NCBI RefSeq assembly: GCF_900636825.1
Contig: NZ_LR134318.1
Coordinates: forward strand, 4,832,001-4,896,000
DNA: 64,000 bases
Source: Pseudomonas fluorescens
GTDB taxonomy: Bacteria > Pseudomonadota > Gammaproteobacteria > Pseudomonadales > Pseudomonadaceae
Direction of reading: 5' to 3'
A model generated the notes under the pieces. It worked only from the letters and a program-made list of their open reading frames with translations. It was not told the DNA's origin and searched no databases. Below, piece after piece: positions 43,014 to 51,928 of this stretch; position 1 is the first letter of the stretch; each line of letters begins with the position of its first letter. A program made the position numbers and the translations under genes.

Positions 43014-43691
43014 ATGCGCGTTCTGATTATCGAAGATGAGGAAAAAACCGCGGACTATCTGCACCGCGGTCTGACCGAACAGGGTTACACCGTGGACTGC
43101 GCTCGCGATGGCGTCGAGGGCCTGCACCTGGCACTGGAATGCGATTATGCGGTGATCGTTCTCGATGTCATGTTGCCGGGCCTCGATGGCTTTGGCGTGC
43201 TGCGCGCCTTGCGTGCGCGCAAACAGACTCCGGTGATCATGCTCACCGCCCGCGAACGCGTTGAAGATCGCATCAAGGGCCTGCGCGACGGCGCCGACGA
43301 TTACCTCGGCAAACCGTTTTCTTTCCTCGAACTGGTCGCCCGCCTGCAAGCGCTGACTCGCCGCAGCGGCGGCCATGAGCCGGTGCAACTGAGCATCGCC
43401 GACTTGTGGATCGATCTGATCAGCCGTAAAGCCACCCGCGCCGGCGCGCGCCTGGACCTGACCGCAAAAGAGTTTTCCCTGCTCAGTGTCCTCGCCCGCC
43501 GCCAAGGTGAAATCCTTTCGAAAACCGCAATTGCCGAAATGGTCTGGGATATCAATTTCGACAGTGACGCCAATGTCGTCGAAGTCGCGATCAAACGGCT
43601 GCGCGCCAAACTCGACGGGCCATTCGACGAAAAACTGCTGCACACCATCCGCGGCATGGGTTATGTGCTGGAGAGCCGTGGTGTCCAGTAA
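43014..43691 (+). CDS. OmpR-family response regulator (CusR/CopR-like)
   Basis: Product of 225 aa: receiver domain with acidic pocket IIEDEEKT, phosphoacceptor D51 (VLDVMLPG) and conserved Lys in YLGKPFSF, then a winged-helix DNA-binding domain (about residues 125-222, with VAIKRLRAKLDGPFDE). Closest in style to heavy-metal regulators, but the inducing signal is not evident. Partner of the overlapping kinase. Confidence 0.93.
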   Translation: MRVLIIEDEEKTADYLHRGLTEQGYTVDCARDGVEGLHLALECDYAVIVLDVMLPGLDGFGVLRALRARKQTPVIMLTARERVEDRIKGLRDGADDYLGKPFSFLELVARLQALTRRSGGHEPVQLSIADLWIDLISRKATRAGARLDLTAKEFSLLSVLARRQGEILSKTAIAEMVWDINFDSDANVVEVAIKRLRAKLDGPFDEKLLHTIRGMGYVLESRGVQ

Positions 43692-45045
43692 TTCGATTGC
43701 CTTGCGCTTGAGCGGCATGTTCACGCTGGTGGCGCTGCTGGTGTTCATGTTGATCGGCGGTGCGCTGTATCAGCAGGTCGACAAGGGCTTGGGGCTGTTG
43801 CCGGAAGCCGAACTCGATGCCCGTTACAGCGTGCTCGAATCCACTGTCGGCCGTTACGGCACGCCTGAACACTGGGTGAAGATCAACAACAAGCTCAAGC
43901 TGCTCGGCGAAGAAGACAAGCGCATCAGTTTCTGGATCAGCAGCGGCGATCCGCGCTATGAATACGGTGTTCTCACGCCGCAGATTCGCGCTGCGGCCAA
44001 CGGCCCGCTGGGCATGCACGATCTGCAATTGCCCGATCAACCCTATCCGCTGAAAGTGCTGGTCAGTCAGTTTCCGGCCAAGGATCAGCGCCCGCCGCTG
44101 CGCTTCATGATCGGCATCGACACCGAGGCCTTGCATCAGACTCAGCATCACTTGTTGATCGCGCTGATCAGTCTGGCGATTGTTGGCGTGTTATTGGCCT
44201 CGGCGCTGGGTTATTGGGTGGCGCGCATTGGTCTCAAGCCATTGATCAAACTGTCTCAGGAAGCCCAGCGCCTGGCACCGCCATTGCGCGCCGGACGCTT
44301 GCGCCTGTCGCCGTTGCCACCGGAACTGGAGCAGTTCGTCGAGTCCTTCAATGCGACGCTGGAACGGGTCGAACTGGCGTACTCGCGGCTGGAGTCGTTC
44401 AACGCCGATGTGGCCCATGAACTGCGTTCGCCGCTGACTAACCTGATCGGCCAGACCCAAGTGGCGCTGACCCGTGGGCGCTCTGCCGAACACTATTTCG
44501 AAGTGCTGCAATCGAACCTCGAAGAGTTGGAGCGGCTGCGTTCGATCATCAATGACATGCTGTTTCTGGCCAGTGCCGATCAAGGCAACAAGGCGACCAA
44601 ACTGACGTCGACTTCATTGGCGGACGAAGTGGCGACGACGCTTGAGTATCTGGATTTCATTCTCGAAGACGCGCAGGTTCAGGTGCAGGTCAGCGGCGAT
44701 GCGCAGGTGCACATCGAGGTCGCACATTTGCGCCGGGCGTTGATCAATTTGCTCAGCAATGCGGTGCAGCACACCGAACCGGGCCAGGTGATCGAGGTGC
44801 GAATCGAGGCCGACGAAAATCAGGTGAGCATCGGTGTGGCCAATCCCGGAGCACCGATTGCCGGCGAGCATTTGCCACGCTTGTTCGAACGTTTCTATCG
44901 AGTGGACGCGTCGCGCAGCAACAGTGGCAATAATCATGGTTTGGGGCTGGCGATCGTCAAGGCGATTGCGCTGATGCACGGCGGGGATGTGTTTGTGCGC
45001 AGTGATCGGGGGATAAATACTTTCGGGATTTATTTGCCGGTCTGA
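43681..45045 (+). CDS. Sensor histidine kinase (CusS-like) paired with the efflux operon
   Basis: Product of 454 aa starting with GTG 43681 and overlapping the regulator by 11 bp. It has TM1 (about residues 11-33), a periplasmic sensor domain (about 34-155), TM2 (about 157-180), a HAMP-like linker, the H box VAHELRSPL (about residues 245-253), N box LINLLSNAVQHTE and G box GLGLAIVKAI. The sensor domain lacks an obvious metal-binding cluster of His or Cys. A GTG at 43678 directly before is also possible. Confidence 0.92.
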   Translation: MSSNSIALRLSGMFTLVALLVFMLIGGALYQQVDKGLGLLPEAELDARYSVLESTVGRYGTPEHWVKINNKLKLLGEEDKRISFWISSGDPRYEYGVLTPQIRAAANGPLGMHDLQLPDQPYPLKVLVSQFPAKDQRPPLRFMIGIDTEALHQTQHHLLIALISLAIVGVLLASALGYWVARIGLKPLIKLSQEAQRLAPPLRAGRLRLSPLPPELEQFVESFNATLERVELAYSRLESFNADVAHELRSPLTNLIGQTQVALTRGRSAEHYFEVLQSNLEELERLRSIINDMLFLASADQGNKATKLTSTSLADEVATTLEYLDFILEDAQVQVQVSGDAQVHIEVAHLRRALINLLSNAVQHTEPGQVIEVRIEADENQVSIGVANPGAPIAGEHLPRLFERFYRVDASRSNSGNNHGLGLAIVKAIALMHGGDVFVRSDRGINTFGIYLPV

Positions 45046-45049
45046 AGCA

Positions 45050-45129
45050 GATCAAAAGATCGCAGCCTTCGGCAGCTCCTACAGGTGTTCACCTTTCCCC
45101 TGTAGGAACTGCCGAAGGCTGTGATCTTT
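45050..45129. repeat. REPIN after the histidine kinase gene
   Basis: Inverted REP pair in tail-out order. The right half has two changes from the common form (GTAGGAACTGCC and GGCTGTGATC), which weaken its pairing, so it looks like a decaying copy. Confidence 0.88.
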
Positions 45130-45236
45130 GCTCTTGCTGTAACAGTCATTTATGAAAATCACGCTGTTTCCAGGGTCCGGGCAACCTTATCTTTGCCCGC
45201 ACCAAACAGCACTCGCCAAGCGAGAAGGTTTTCAAG

Positions 45237-45458
45237 ATGTCCAACAGTATGGGTATTGCCAGCGCGTTCGTTTTGTCCTCGTTGTTTCTGTCGCCGATGG
45301 CGATGGCTGAAGAATCGCAGTCGTTCGTCGCACACAACGTCGCTCGCGCTCAGGCATTCGATCAGCATCAGGGGGAAGTGATGGTCAAGGTGCAAGACGC
45401 CTCGCAAGCCCCGCAGGCTGGCATGTCCCGCGCACCAGCGTCCGAAACCGACAGCTAA
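45237..45458 (+). CDS. Small exported hypothetical protein, 73 aa
   Basis: Signal peptide MSNSMGIASAFVLSSLFLSP to AMA (cleavage near residue 24), then a short polar mature peptide of about 49 aa. GAGAAGG lies about 10 nt before ATG 45237. Followed by a terminator, as for a monocistronic gene. Function unknown; Pseudomonas genomes hold many such short secreted products. Confidence 0.65.
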   Translation: MSNSMGIASAFVLSSLFLSPMAMAEESQSFVAHNVARAQAFDQHQGEVMVKVQDASQAPQAGMSRAPASETDS

Positions 45459-45528
45459 GTCGCGCATCACGCCAACGTTTCCCTCGACGCGGTTGTTTGG
45501 CTTTTCTCGTTCAACCGTCGTCATTCCA

Positions 45529-45554
45529 GGCCGCTACCGTCAGCGGCCTTTTTT
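45529..45554 (+). terminator. Terminator after the 73-aa gene
   Basis: Stem GGCCGCT / AGCGGCC with a 5-6 base loop and six T. Confidence 0.85.
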
Positions 45555-45633
45555 CGTTTTGGGCTGAAAGCCTTCCTTCTACGCCGACGAAGTGAGTTGC
45601 GGCTGGCACCGACTTTGAACCGACACAAACTTC

Positions 45634-45724
45634 GTGGCGAGGGGATTTATCCCCGATGGGCTGCGCAGCAGACCCTTTTTTGGGGCCGCTGCGCAGCCCT
45701 ATCGGGGATAAATCCCCTCGCCAC
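45634..45724. repeat. Inverted repeat of the GTGGCGAGGGGATTTATCCC type
   Basis: Left arm GTGGCGAGGGGATTTATCCC and on to GCTGCGCAGC; right arm GCTGCGCAGC through GGGATAAATCCCCTCGCCAC. Arms of about 36 bp around an 18-bp loop, almost perfect. A known style of dispersed Pseudomonas intergenic palindrome. Confidence 0.88.
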
Positions 45725-45799
45725 AGTTGAGCCATTGTTGGTTTTATCTCATTGTGTTTCCTACTACGCTTACAAGATGCCCTCATTCGACACCCCATC

Positions 45800-47308
45800 A
45801 TGATCGCCAGTCGCACCCCATCCAGCGCAGGCCAAAGCGGTCGCCCCGAGCGCCTGCTGATCGTCGGCAGTCTGCTGACCGTCATCGCGATGGTGTGCAT
45901 TGTCACCTTCCTGCTGATCCGCGAGCACGCGAGTGCTCAGGAAGCCGCGACCCGCCGTGCCACCACGCTTGCGCAATTGATCGACGCCGATGTGCTGCGT
46001 ACTGTCGAACTGTACGACCTGACGCTGCAAGGCCTGATCGCCGCCGCCCAGCGTGACGATCTGCAAAATGTTTCTCCGCAGATTCGCCATCTGGCGCTGT
46101 TCGATCGCTCCGCCACCGCGCGCTTCAAGGGTGACATTCTGCTGCTCGACAAACAGGGCAACGTGATCGCCGACTCCTCGCGCATCGAACCGAAACCGGG
46201 CAATTTCGCCGACCGTGATTATTTCCTCGCGCACGCATTCAACCGCGATCTAGGCATGTTCATCAGCCGCCCGTTCAAGACCCGGTGCGATTGCGACGAG
46301 GCCGATCAGTGGCGAATCAGTTTCAGCCGGCGCATTGCTTCGCATACCGGCGACTTCCTCGGCGTGGCGGTGGCGTCGCTGAAACTCGACTACTTCGACC
46401 AACTGTTCAAAAGCCTCGATATTGGCTCGGACAGCACGTTGAACATCATCAACAGCGATGGCGTACTGCTCGCGCAAAAGCCGTATCTGCAAAGCGATTC
46501 GGTGGGGAAGAGTTTCGGCAATCGGCCCAACGTCGTGCGGATTCTCAAGGACAGCGACGGCAGCGGCAGTTTCACCAGCACGTCGAGCATGGACGAGCAA
46601 CGGCGGCTTTACACCTACTCGCGGGTCGGCAATCTGCCGTTGACGGTGATGGTGGCGCTGTCCAGCGAAGAAGTATTCGGCACCTGGCGGCGCACCGCGA
46701 TATTGATCAGCAGCGCCACCGGCGTGTTGTGTATTGGCCTGTTGTGGCTGACCTGGCTGCTTGCACGCGAATTGCGCTTGCGCCAGCGCGCCGAACGCGA
46801 ATTGGCGCAACTGGCCGCCACTGACGATCTGACCGGGGTGGCCAACCGGCGCATGCTCGACCAGACGCTGCGCCACGAGTGGTTCCGCGCCCAGCGCTCG
46901 GGCCAACCGCTGTCGGTGATGATGATCGATGCCGATCACTTCAAAGCGTTCAATGATCGGCACGGGCATCAGGCCGGGGACCACGCACTGCGTGAACTGG
47001 CGAAGGTGATCACCGCGAAAGTACGGCGCCCGGCGGATCTCGTCGCGCGTTATGGCGGTGAGGAGTTTTCGGTGATTCTCGCCGAGACCGACAGTGCAGG
47101 GGCGCAGCAGATTGCCGAGCAGATTCGTCAGGCTGTGGAAAACCTGCCATGGGCCGAGGGCGCTGAGCGGGCGATGACCGTGAGTATCGGCATCGCGACA
47201 TGGACATCGGCGAGTGAAAAAACGTTGGAGCAGTTGTTGTTTGCGGCGGACAAGGCGTTGTATCAGGCCAAGGAAGGTGGGCGCAATCGCGTTGTAGTGT
47301 CAGTTTAA
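45800..47308 (+). CDS. Membrane-bound sensor diguanylate cyclase
   Basis: Makes cyclic di-GMP from GTP. The product is 502 aa: TM1 (about residues 19-41), a periplasmic Cache-type sensor domain (about 45-290), TM2 (about 300-323), then a GGDEF domain (about 340-500). The active site is GGEEF in ARYGGEEFSVILAE, and the inhibitory I-site RxxD (RPAD) lies five residues before it, so product feedback is expected. ATG 45800 fits the TM1 start. No EAL domain. The signal is unknown. Confidence 0.92.
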   Translation: MIASRTPSSAGQSGRPERLLIVGSLLTVIAMVCIVTFLLIREHASAQEAATRRATTLAQLIDADVLRTVELYDLTLQGLIAAAQRDDLQNVSPQIRHLALFDRSATARFKGDILLLDKQGNVIADSSRIEPKPGNFADRDYFLAHAFNRDLGMFISRPFKTRCDCDEADQWRISFSRRIASHTGDFLGVAVASLKLDYFDQLFKSLDIGSDSTLNIINSDGVLLAQKPYLQSDSVGKSFGNRPNVVRILKDSDGSGSFTSTSSMDEQRRLYTYSRVGNLPLTVMVALSSEEVFGTWRRTAILISSATGVLCIGLLWLTWLLARELRLRQRAERELAQLAATDDLTGVANRRMLDQTLRHEWFRAQRSGQPLSVMMIDADHFKAFNDRHGHQAGDHALRELAKVITAKVRRPADLVARYGGEEFSVILAETDSAGAQQIAEQIRQAVENLPWAEGAERAMTVSIGIATWTSASEKTLEQLLFAADKALYQAKEGGRNRVVVSV

Positions 47309-47310
47309 AG

Positions 47311-47390
47311 TCAAAAGATCGCAGCCTTCGGCAGCTCCTACATTTGGAATGCGGTACCCCTGTAGGAGCTGCCGAAGGCTGCGATCTTTT
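47311..47390. repeat. REPIN between diguanylate cyclase gene and lpxC
   Basis: Inverted REP pair, tail-out, with GCAGCTCCTAC and GTAGGAGCTGCC ends at the centre and perfect GATCGC/GCGATC arms. It lies between converging genes, next to the lpxC terminator. Confidence 0.9.
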
Positions 47391-47406
47391 GCTTTTGAAA
47401 GGGCAT

Positions 47407-47433
47407 AAAAAAAGGCCATCCGAGGATGGCCTT
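47407..47433 (-). terminator. Terminator of lpxC (end of the dcw cluster)
   Basis: On the minus strand GAAGGCCATCC-TC-GGATGGCCTT plus seven T, 25 bp after the lpxC stop codon. Confidence 0.92.
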
Positions 47434-47457
47434 CAAAAAACTAGAGAGGTTTTTTAC

Positions 47458-48369
47458 TTACACCGCCGCAACCGGGCGCATGTAAGAGATCGGTGCGGTG
47501 CTGGCGTCTTCGAACGTCACCACTTCCCAAGCGTCTGTCTGCTCAATCAACTTGCGCAGCAGCTGGTTGTTCAGTGCATGACCGGACTTGAAGCCTTTGA
47601 ACTCACCAATCAGGCTGTTGCCCAGCAGGTACAGGTCGCCAATCGCATCGAGGATCTTGTGCTTGACGAATTCGTCTTCATAACGAAGACCGTCTTCGTT
47701 CAACACGCCATCAGCGTCGACCACGATCGCGTTTTCAACGCTGCCGCCGAGTGCGAGGTTGTGCTTGCGCAGGTACTCGATGTCACTCATGAAGCCAAAG
47801 GTACGGGCGCGGCTGACTTCTTTTACGAACGAAGTGCTGGAAAAATCCACGCTTGCACTCTGGGTGCGGTCCCGGAATACCGGGTGATCGAAATCGATCT
47901 CGAAGCTCACCTTGAAGCCTTCGAAAGGGACGAAAGTGGCGCGCTTGTCGCCGTCTTCCACTGTCACTTCACGCAGGATGCGGATGAATTTCTTGGCGGC
48001 GTCCTGTTCTTCCAGGCCTGCCGATTGAATCAGGAATACGAAGGGTCCAGCGCTGCCATCCATGATCGGGACTTCGGACGCGGAGAGCTCGACGTAGGCG
48101 TTATCGATGCCCAGGCCAGCCATGGCCGAGAGCAAGTGCTCTACCGTGTCCACTTTGACGTCGCCATTGATCAGCGTCGTCGACATAGTGGTTTCACCGA
48201 CGTTTTCCGCGCGGGCAGGAATCTGCACCACAGGGTCGAGGTCAGCGCGACAAAACACAATGCCAGTGTCGACAGGCGCAGGCTTGAGGGTCAGGTAGAC
48301 CTTCTCACCGGAGTGCAGGCCTACACCTGTGGCACGGATAATATTTTTCAGTGTGCGTTGTTTAATCAT
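47458..48369 (-). CDS. lpxC: UDP-3-O-acyl-N-acetylglucosamine deacetylase LpxC
   Basis: Zinc enzyme for the first committed step of lipid A synthesis. The product is 303 aa, the family length. Zinc ligands are in VEHLLSAMAGL (His about residue 78) and EFKGFKSGHALNN (His about 237), with an Asp in HKILDAIGDLYLLG. It follows ftsZ after 112 bp and ends the dcw cluster, as in other gamma-proteobacteria. It may have its own promoter in that gap. Confidence 0.98.
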   Translation of the reverse strand: MIKQRTLKNIIRATGVGLHSGEKVYLTLKPAPVDTGIVFCRADLDPVVQIPARAENVGETTMSTTLINGDVKVDTVEHLLSAMAGLGIDNAYVELSASEVPIMDGSAGPFVFLIQSAGLEEQDAAKKFIRILREVTVEDGDKRATFVPFEGFKVSFEIDFDHPVFRDRTQSASVDFSSTSFVKEVSRARTFGFMSDIEYLRKHNLALGGSVENAIVVDADGVLNEDGLRYEDEFVKHKILDAIGDLYLLGNSLIGEFKGFKSGHALNNQLLRKLIEQTDAWEVVTFEDASTAPISYMRPVAAV

Positions 48370-48481
48370 GGCTTGGGCCGCTTCAGCGCAAATTGCGAAC
48401 TGGTATCAACAAAGGCTGGCGATGATAGCAGACCATGCCTTTGCTGAACACCAATCACCTTCATAGCCCTGATACATTCCA

Positions 48482-49678
48482 TCAATCGGCCTGACGACGC
48501 AGGAACGCCGGGATGTCCAGGTAGTCCAGGTCATCTTGCGGATTCATCTTCGCGGCAGCCGCAGCACCGGCCTGAGCCTGGTTGCGCATGACGGTCGGAC
48601 GGTCCAGATCGCGGTAGTTCACCGCAGGCTGTTCCTGACGAGCCGGCGCCGGTTGTTGCACCTGAGCCGAAGCCATGGAGGTGTGAACGGTGTTGTCGAT
48701 GACCTTCACAGGCTTCTCGATTTTCGCGCCCAGACCGGTGGCAACCACTGTCACGTGCAATTCGTCGCGCATGTCCGGATCGATAACGGTACCGACCTTG
48801 ACCATCGCGTGCTCGGAAGCGAAGGCTTCGATGATCGAACCCACATCGGAGTACTCACCCAGAGACAGGTCAGGACCGGCAGTGATGTTGACCAGGATGC
48901 CGCGTGCGCCTTGCAGGTTCACGTCTTCCAGCAGCGGGTTGCGAATGGCTGCTTCAGTGGCTTCACGTGCACGGTTCGGACCGCTGGCGCAGCCAGTGCC
49001 CATCATCGCCATGCCCATTTCGCTCATCACGGTACGCACGTCGGCGAAGTCGACGTTGATCATGCCCGGACGTTTGATGATGTCGGAGATACCGCGAACG
49101 GCACCGGCCAGTACATCGTCTGCCTTGGCGAAAGCCGACAGCAGGCTGGCGTCTTTACCGAGGATGGTCAGCAGCTTCTCGTTGGGAATGGTGATCAACG
49201 AGTCGACGCTTTCGGAAAGCATGCGGATGCCTTCGTCGGCGATCTGCATACGCTTGCGGCCTTCGAACGGGAACGGACGGGTCACGACCGCAACGGTCAG
49301 AATGCCCATTTCCTTGGCCACTTCGGCAATGATCGGTGCAGCACCGGTACCGGTACCGCCGCCCATGCCAGTGGTGATGAACACCATGTTGGTACCCTGC
49401 AGCACTTCGGCAATGCGCTCACGGTCTTCCAGAGCAGCCTGACGGCCGACTTCCGGGTTCGCGCCGGCGCCCAGACCTTTGGTCACGCCTGTGCCCAGTT
49501 GCAGAATGGTGCGCGCGCCGATGTTTTTCAGCGCTTGAGCATCAGTGTTGGCGCAGATGAATTCAACGCCTTCGATATTGCTCTTGACCATGTGGTTGAC
49601 AGCGTTGCCGCCGCCACCGCCGACACCGATAACCTTGATTACCGGGCTTGCGGGGATGTTGTCTACGAGTTCGAACAT
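48482..49678 (-). CDS. ftsZ: Cell division protein FtsZ
   Basis: Tubulin-like GTPase that forms the division ring. The product is 398 aa with the tubulin signature GGGTGTGAAP (about residues 103-112), the T7 loop NVDFADVRTVM, a variable Gln/Ala-rich linker, and the C-terminal FtsA/ZipA-binding peptide DYLDIPAFLRRQAD. It is separated from ftsA by 104 bp, which may contain a promoter. Confidence 0.98.
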   Translation of the reverse strand: MFELVDNIPASPVIKVIGVGGGGGNAVNHMVKSNIEGVEFICANTDAQALKNIGARTILQLGTGVTKGLGAGANPEVGRQAALEDRERIAEVLQGTNMVFITTGMGGGTGTGAAPIIAEVAKEMGILTVAVVTRPFPFEGRKRMQIADEGIRMLSESVDSLITIPNEKLLTILGKDASLLSAFAKADDVLAGAVRGISDIIKRPGMINVDFADVRTVMSEMGMAMMGTGCASGPNRAREATEAAIRNPLLEDVNLQGARGILVNITAGPDLSLGEYSDVGSIIEAFASEHAMVKVGTVIDPDMRDELHVTVVATGLGAKIEKPVKVIDNTVHTSMASAQVQQPAPARQEQPAVNYRDLDRPTVMRNQAQAGAAAAAKMNPQDDLDYLDIPAFLRRQAD

Positions 49679-49782
49679 TTTCCCTCTCCTTTCATTCTCT
49701 AGTTTTTTCGCCTACTGCATTTTTGTCGCGGTGCATCTACTGCTACTGCTTGCCGCTCGAAGCTTGAAGCCTCGAACTGCTT

Positions 49783-51042
49783 TTAAAAGTTGCCTTGAAC
49801 CCACTTCTTCAAGCGGTCCAGCAACGGCGCCTGCGGCTCTTCGTTGCTGTAGCTGTCGCGGCTGCCGATGCCCGAGAACGAGATCCCGTCGGACTGCTTT
49901 TGCAGGCCATACATCAACAAGCCAACGCCAGTGGAATAAATCGGGTTGCGCACCACGTCATCCAGGCCCTTGACGCCGTGGGGCACGCCCAGACGCACCG
50001 GCATGTGGAAGATTTCTTCGGCGAGCTCGGTCGCGCCTTCCATTTTCGAGGTACCGCCGGTGAGAACGATGCCGGCCGGGATCAGGTCTTCGTAGCCGCT
50101 GCGACGCAGCTCGGCCTGAATCAGCGTGAACAGTTCGTCATAACGCGGCTCGACCACTTCGGCCAGGGCCTGACGCGACAGTTCGCGCGGTGGACGGTCG
50201 CCCACGCTTGGCACCTTGATGGTTTCACCGGCACCGGCCAGTTTGGCCAGGGCGCAGGCATAGCGGATCTTGATCTCTTCGGCGTACTGGGTCGGAGTGC
50301 GCAACGCCATGGCGATATCGTTGGTCACCTGATCACCGGCAATCGGGATCACCGCGGTGTGGCGGATCGCGCCTTCGGTGAAGATCGCGATGTCGGTGGT
50401 GCCGCCGCCGATGTCGACCAGGCACACGCCCAGTTCTTTCTCGTCATCGGTCAGGACCGAGTAGGCCGAGGCCAGTTGCTCGAGAATGATGTCGTCGATT
50501 TCCAGACCGCAGCGACGCACGCATTTTTCAATGTTCTGCGCGGCGTTGACGGCGCAGGTCACCACGTGAACCTTGGCTTCCAGACGCACGCCGGACATGC
50601 CCAGTGGCTCGCGCACGCCTTCCTGGTTATCGATCACGTAATCCTGCGGCAGAGTGTGCAGCACGCGCTGGTCAGCCGGAATCGCCACGGCCTGGGCTGC
50701 GTCGAGCACGCGCTCAAGGTCGGCCGAGCTGACTTCACGATCACGGATCGCGACGATGCCGTGGGAGTTCAGGCTGCGGATGTGATTGCCCGCCACGCCG
50801 ACGAACGCCGAGTGAATGCGGCAGCCCGCCATCAGTTGGGCCTCTTCGATCGCGCGCTGGATCGATTGCACGGTGGACTCGATGTTGACCACCACGCCCT
50901 TCTTCAGGCCACGGGACGGATGGGTACCGATCCCGACGATTTCCAGCGAGCCGTCGTCGGAGACCTCGCCGACCAGCGCCACCACCTTGGAGGTGCCGAT
51001 ATCGAGACCGACGATCATTTTGCCGCTTTGCACGTTTGCCAT
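49783..51042 (-). CDS. ftsA: Cell division protein FtsA
   Basis: Actin-like ATPase that tethers FtsZ to the membrane. The product is 419 aa with phosphate-1 motif VGLDIGTSKVVALVGE near the N terminus, the phosphate-2 segment CLVDIGGGTTDIAIF (about residues 202-216), and a C-terminal amphipathic helix (DRLKKWVQGNF) that binds the membrane. It starts 15 bp after ftsQ. Confidence 0.97.
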   Translation of the reverse strand: MANVQSGKMIVGLDIGTSKVVALVGEVSDDGSLEIVGIGTHPSRGLKKGVVVNIESTVQSIQRAIEEAQLMAGCRIHSAFVGVAGNHIRSLNSHGIVAIRDREVSSADLERVLDAAQAVAIPADQRVLHTLPQDYVIDNQEGVREPLGMSGVRLEAKVHVVTCAVNAAQNIEKCVRRCGLEIDDIILEQLASAYSVLTDDEKELGVCLVDIGGGTTDIAIFTEGAIRHTAVIPIAGDQVTNDIAMALRTPTQYAEEIKIRYACALAKLAGAGETIKVPSVGDRPPRELSRQALAEVVEPRYDELFTLIQAELRRSGYEDLIPAGIVLTGGTSKMEGATELAEEIFHMPVRLGVPHGVKGLDDVVRNPIYSTGVGLLMYGLQKQSDGISFSGIGSRDSYSNEEPQAPLLDRLKKWVQGNF

Positions 51043-51057
51043 GGGTCCTGCCTCTTC

Positions 51058-51924
51058 TTAATTCTTTGCGACAGCGGGTTGGGCTGTCGTCGGCGCTACT
51101 GGTTCCCGCCAGCCAACAGCGAGGCCGTTGGCATAGCGCAGATCGATGCGCGCAATGTTCGTAATCTGGTCTTTAAGCGTCTTGTCATAGATGGCGATAA
51201 AGCGGCGCATCTTTTCCACCAGGTTGCCGCGTCCCAGCAGCAACTCGATGCCGGGGCCGGAACTGCCGGCACCGGTGGTCAGGAACCAACTCCCGCGTTC
51301 ACGCAATTCCAGGCGCGCAATCGAGAAGCCCAACGGCCGCAGCATCTGGCTCAGCACCTGATACTGCTGCATGACTTGCTGCTGAGCCCGTTGTGGGCCG
51401 AACAGCTGTGGCAGGTGTTCGTAATTCGCCAGTTCCTTGGGCGTAAATGCCTGGCCCTGGTTGTTCAGCAACGACTCGTCGCCCCAACGCGCCACCGGCA
51501 ATTGCTCTTCGAGGCGGATCACCACTTGATCCGGCCACACCCGCCGTACTTCGGCGTGGGCGATCCATGGCATTTGCTCCAGCTCGGTGCGCATGCCGGC
51601 GAGGTCGATGGTGAAGAAGCTCGACGCCACGAACGGCGCGATCCGCTGCTGCACCGCCTGCTGGCTGATGTAGCTGAGGTCGCCCTGCACCGCGATTTTG
51701 CTGATCGGGCGGTCGGCGTACGGCAGCAAACGCTGCGCACCTTCGTAAGTACCAAAGCCCAGCGCCACCAGCAGCACCGGCCAGAACAGACTTTTCAGAA
51801 AGCTGAAATTGGCTTTCGGCAGGCGCGCGGACATCGGCTCTTTCGCCACCATTCGGCTGGCACCCCGCGGCACCGGCTTGCGGCCGGGTGCGGGTGGCTG
51901 ATGTCTGAGATGAGCGCCTTGCAT
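51058..51924 (-). CDS. ftsQ: Cell division protein FtsQ
   Basis: Single-span division protein that recruits FtsB/FtsL. The product is 288 aa with a basic cytoplasmic N terminus (about residues 1-42), TM helix (about 43-62) and a periplasmic POTRA domain (about 72-140) plus beta domain. ATG 51924 has GAGG 8 nt upstream and lies 4 bp after ddlB; an in-frame ATG at 51948 would overlap ddlB by 20 bp. Confidence 0.94.
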   Translation of the reverse strand: MQGAHLRHQPPAPGRKPVPRGASRMVAKEPMSARLPKANFSFLKSLFWPVLLVALGFGTYEGAQRLLPYADRPISKIAVQGDLSYISQQAVQQRIAPFVASSFFTIDLAGMRTELEQMPWIAHAEVRRVWPDQVVIRLEEQLPVARWGDESLLNNQGQAFTPKELANYEHLPQLFGPQRAQQQVMQQYQVLSQMLRPLGFSIARLELRERGSWFLTTGAGSSGPGIELLLGRGNLVEKMRRFIAIYDKTLKDQITNIARIDLRYANGLAVGWREPVAPTTAQPAVAKN

Positions 51925-51928
51925 CGTC

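Larger units (their letters stand above)
45459..45799. other. 341-bp intergenic region before the diguanylate cyclase
   Basis: Holds the terminator of the small exported gene and a long inverted repeat (45634-45724). No gene is apparent in it. Confidence 0.7.
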
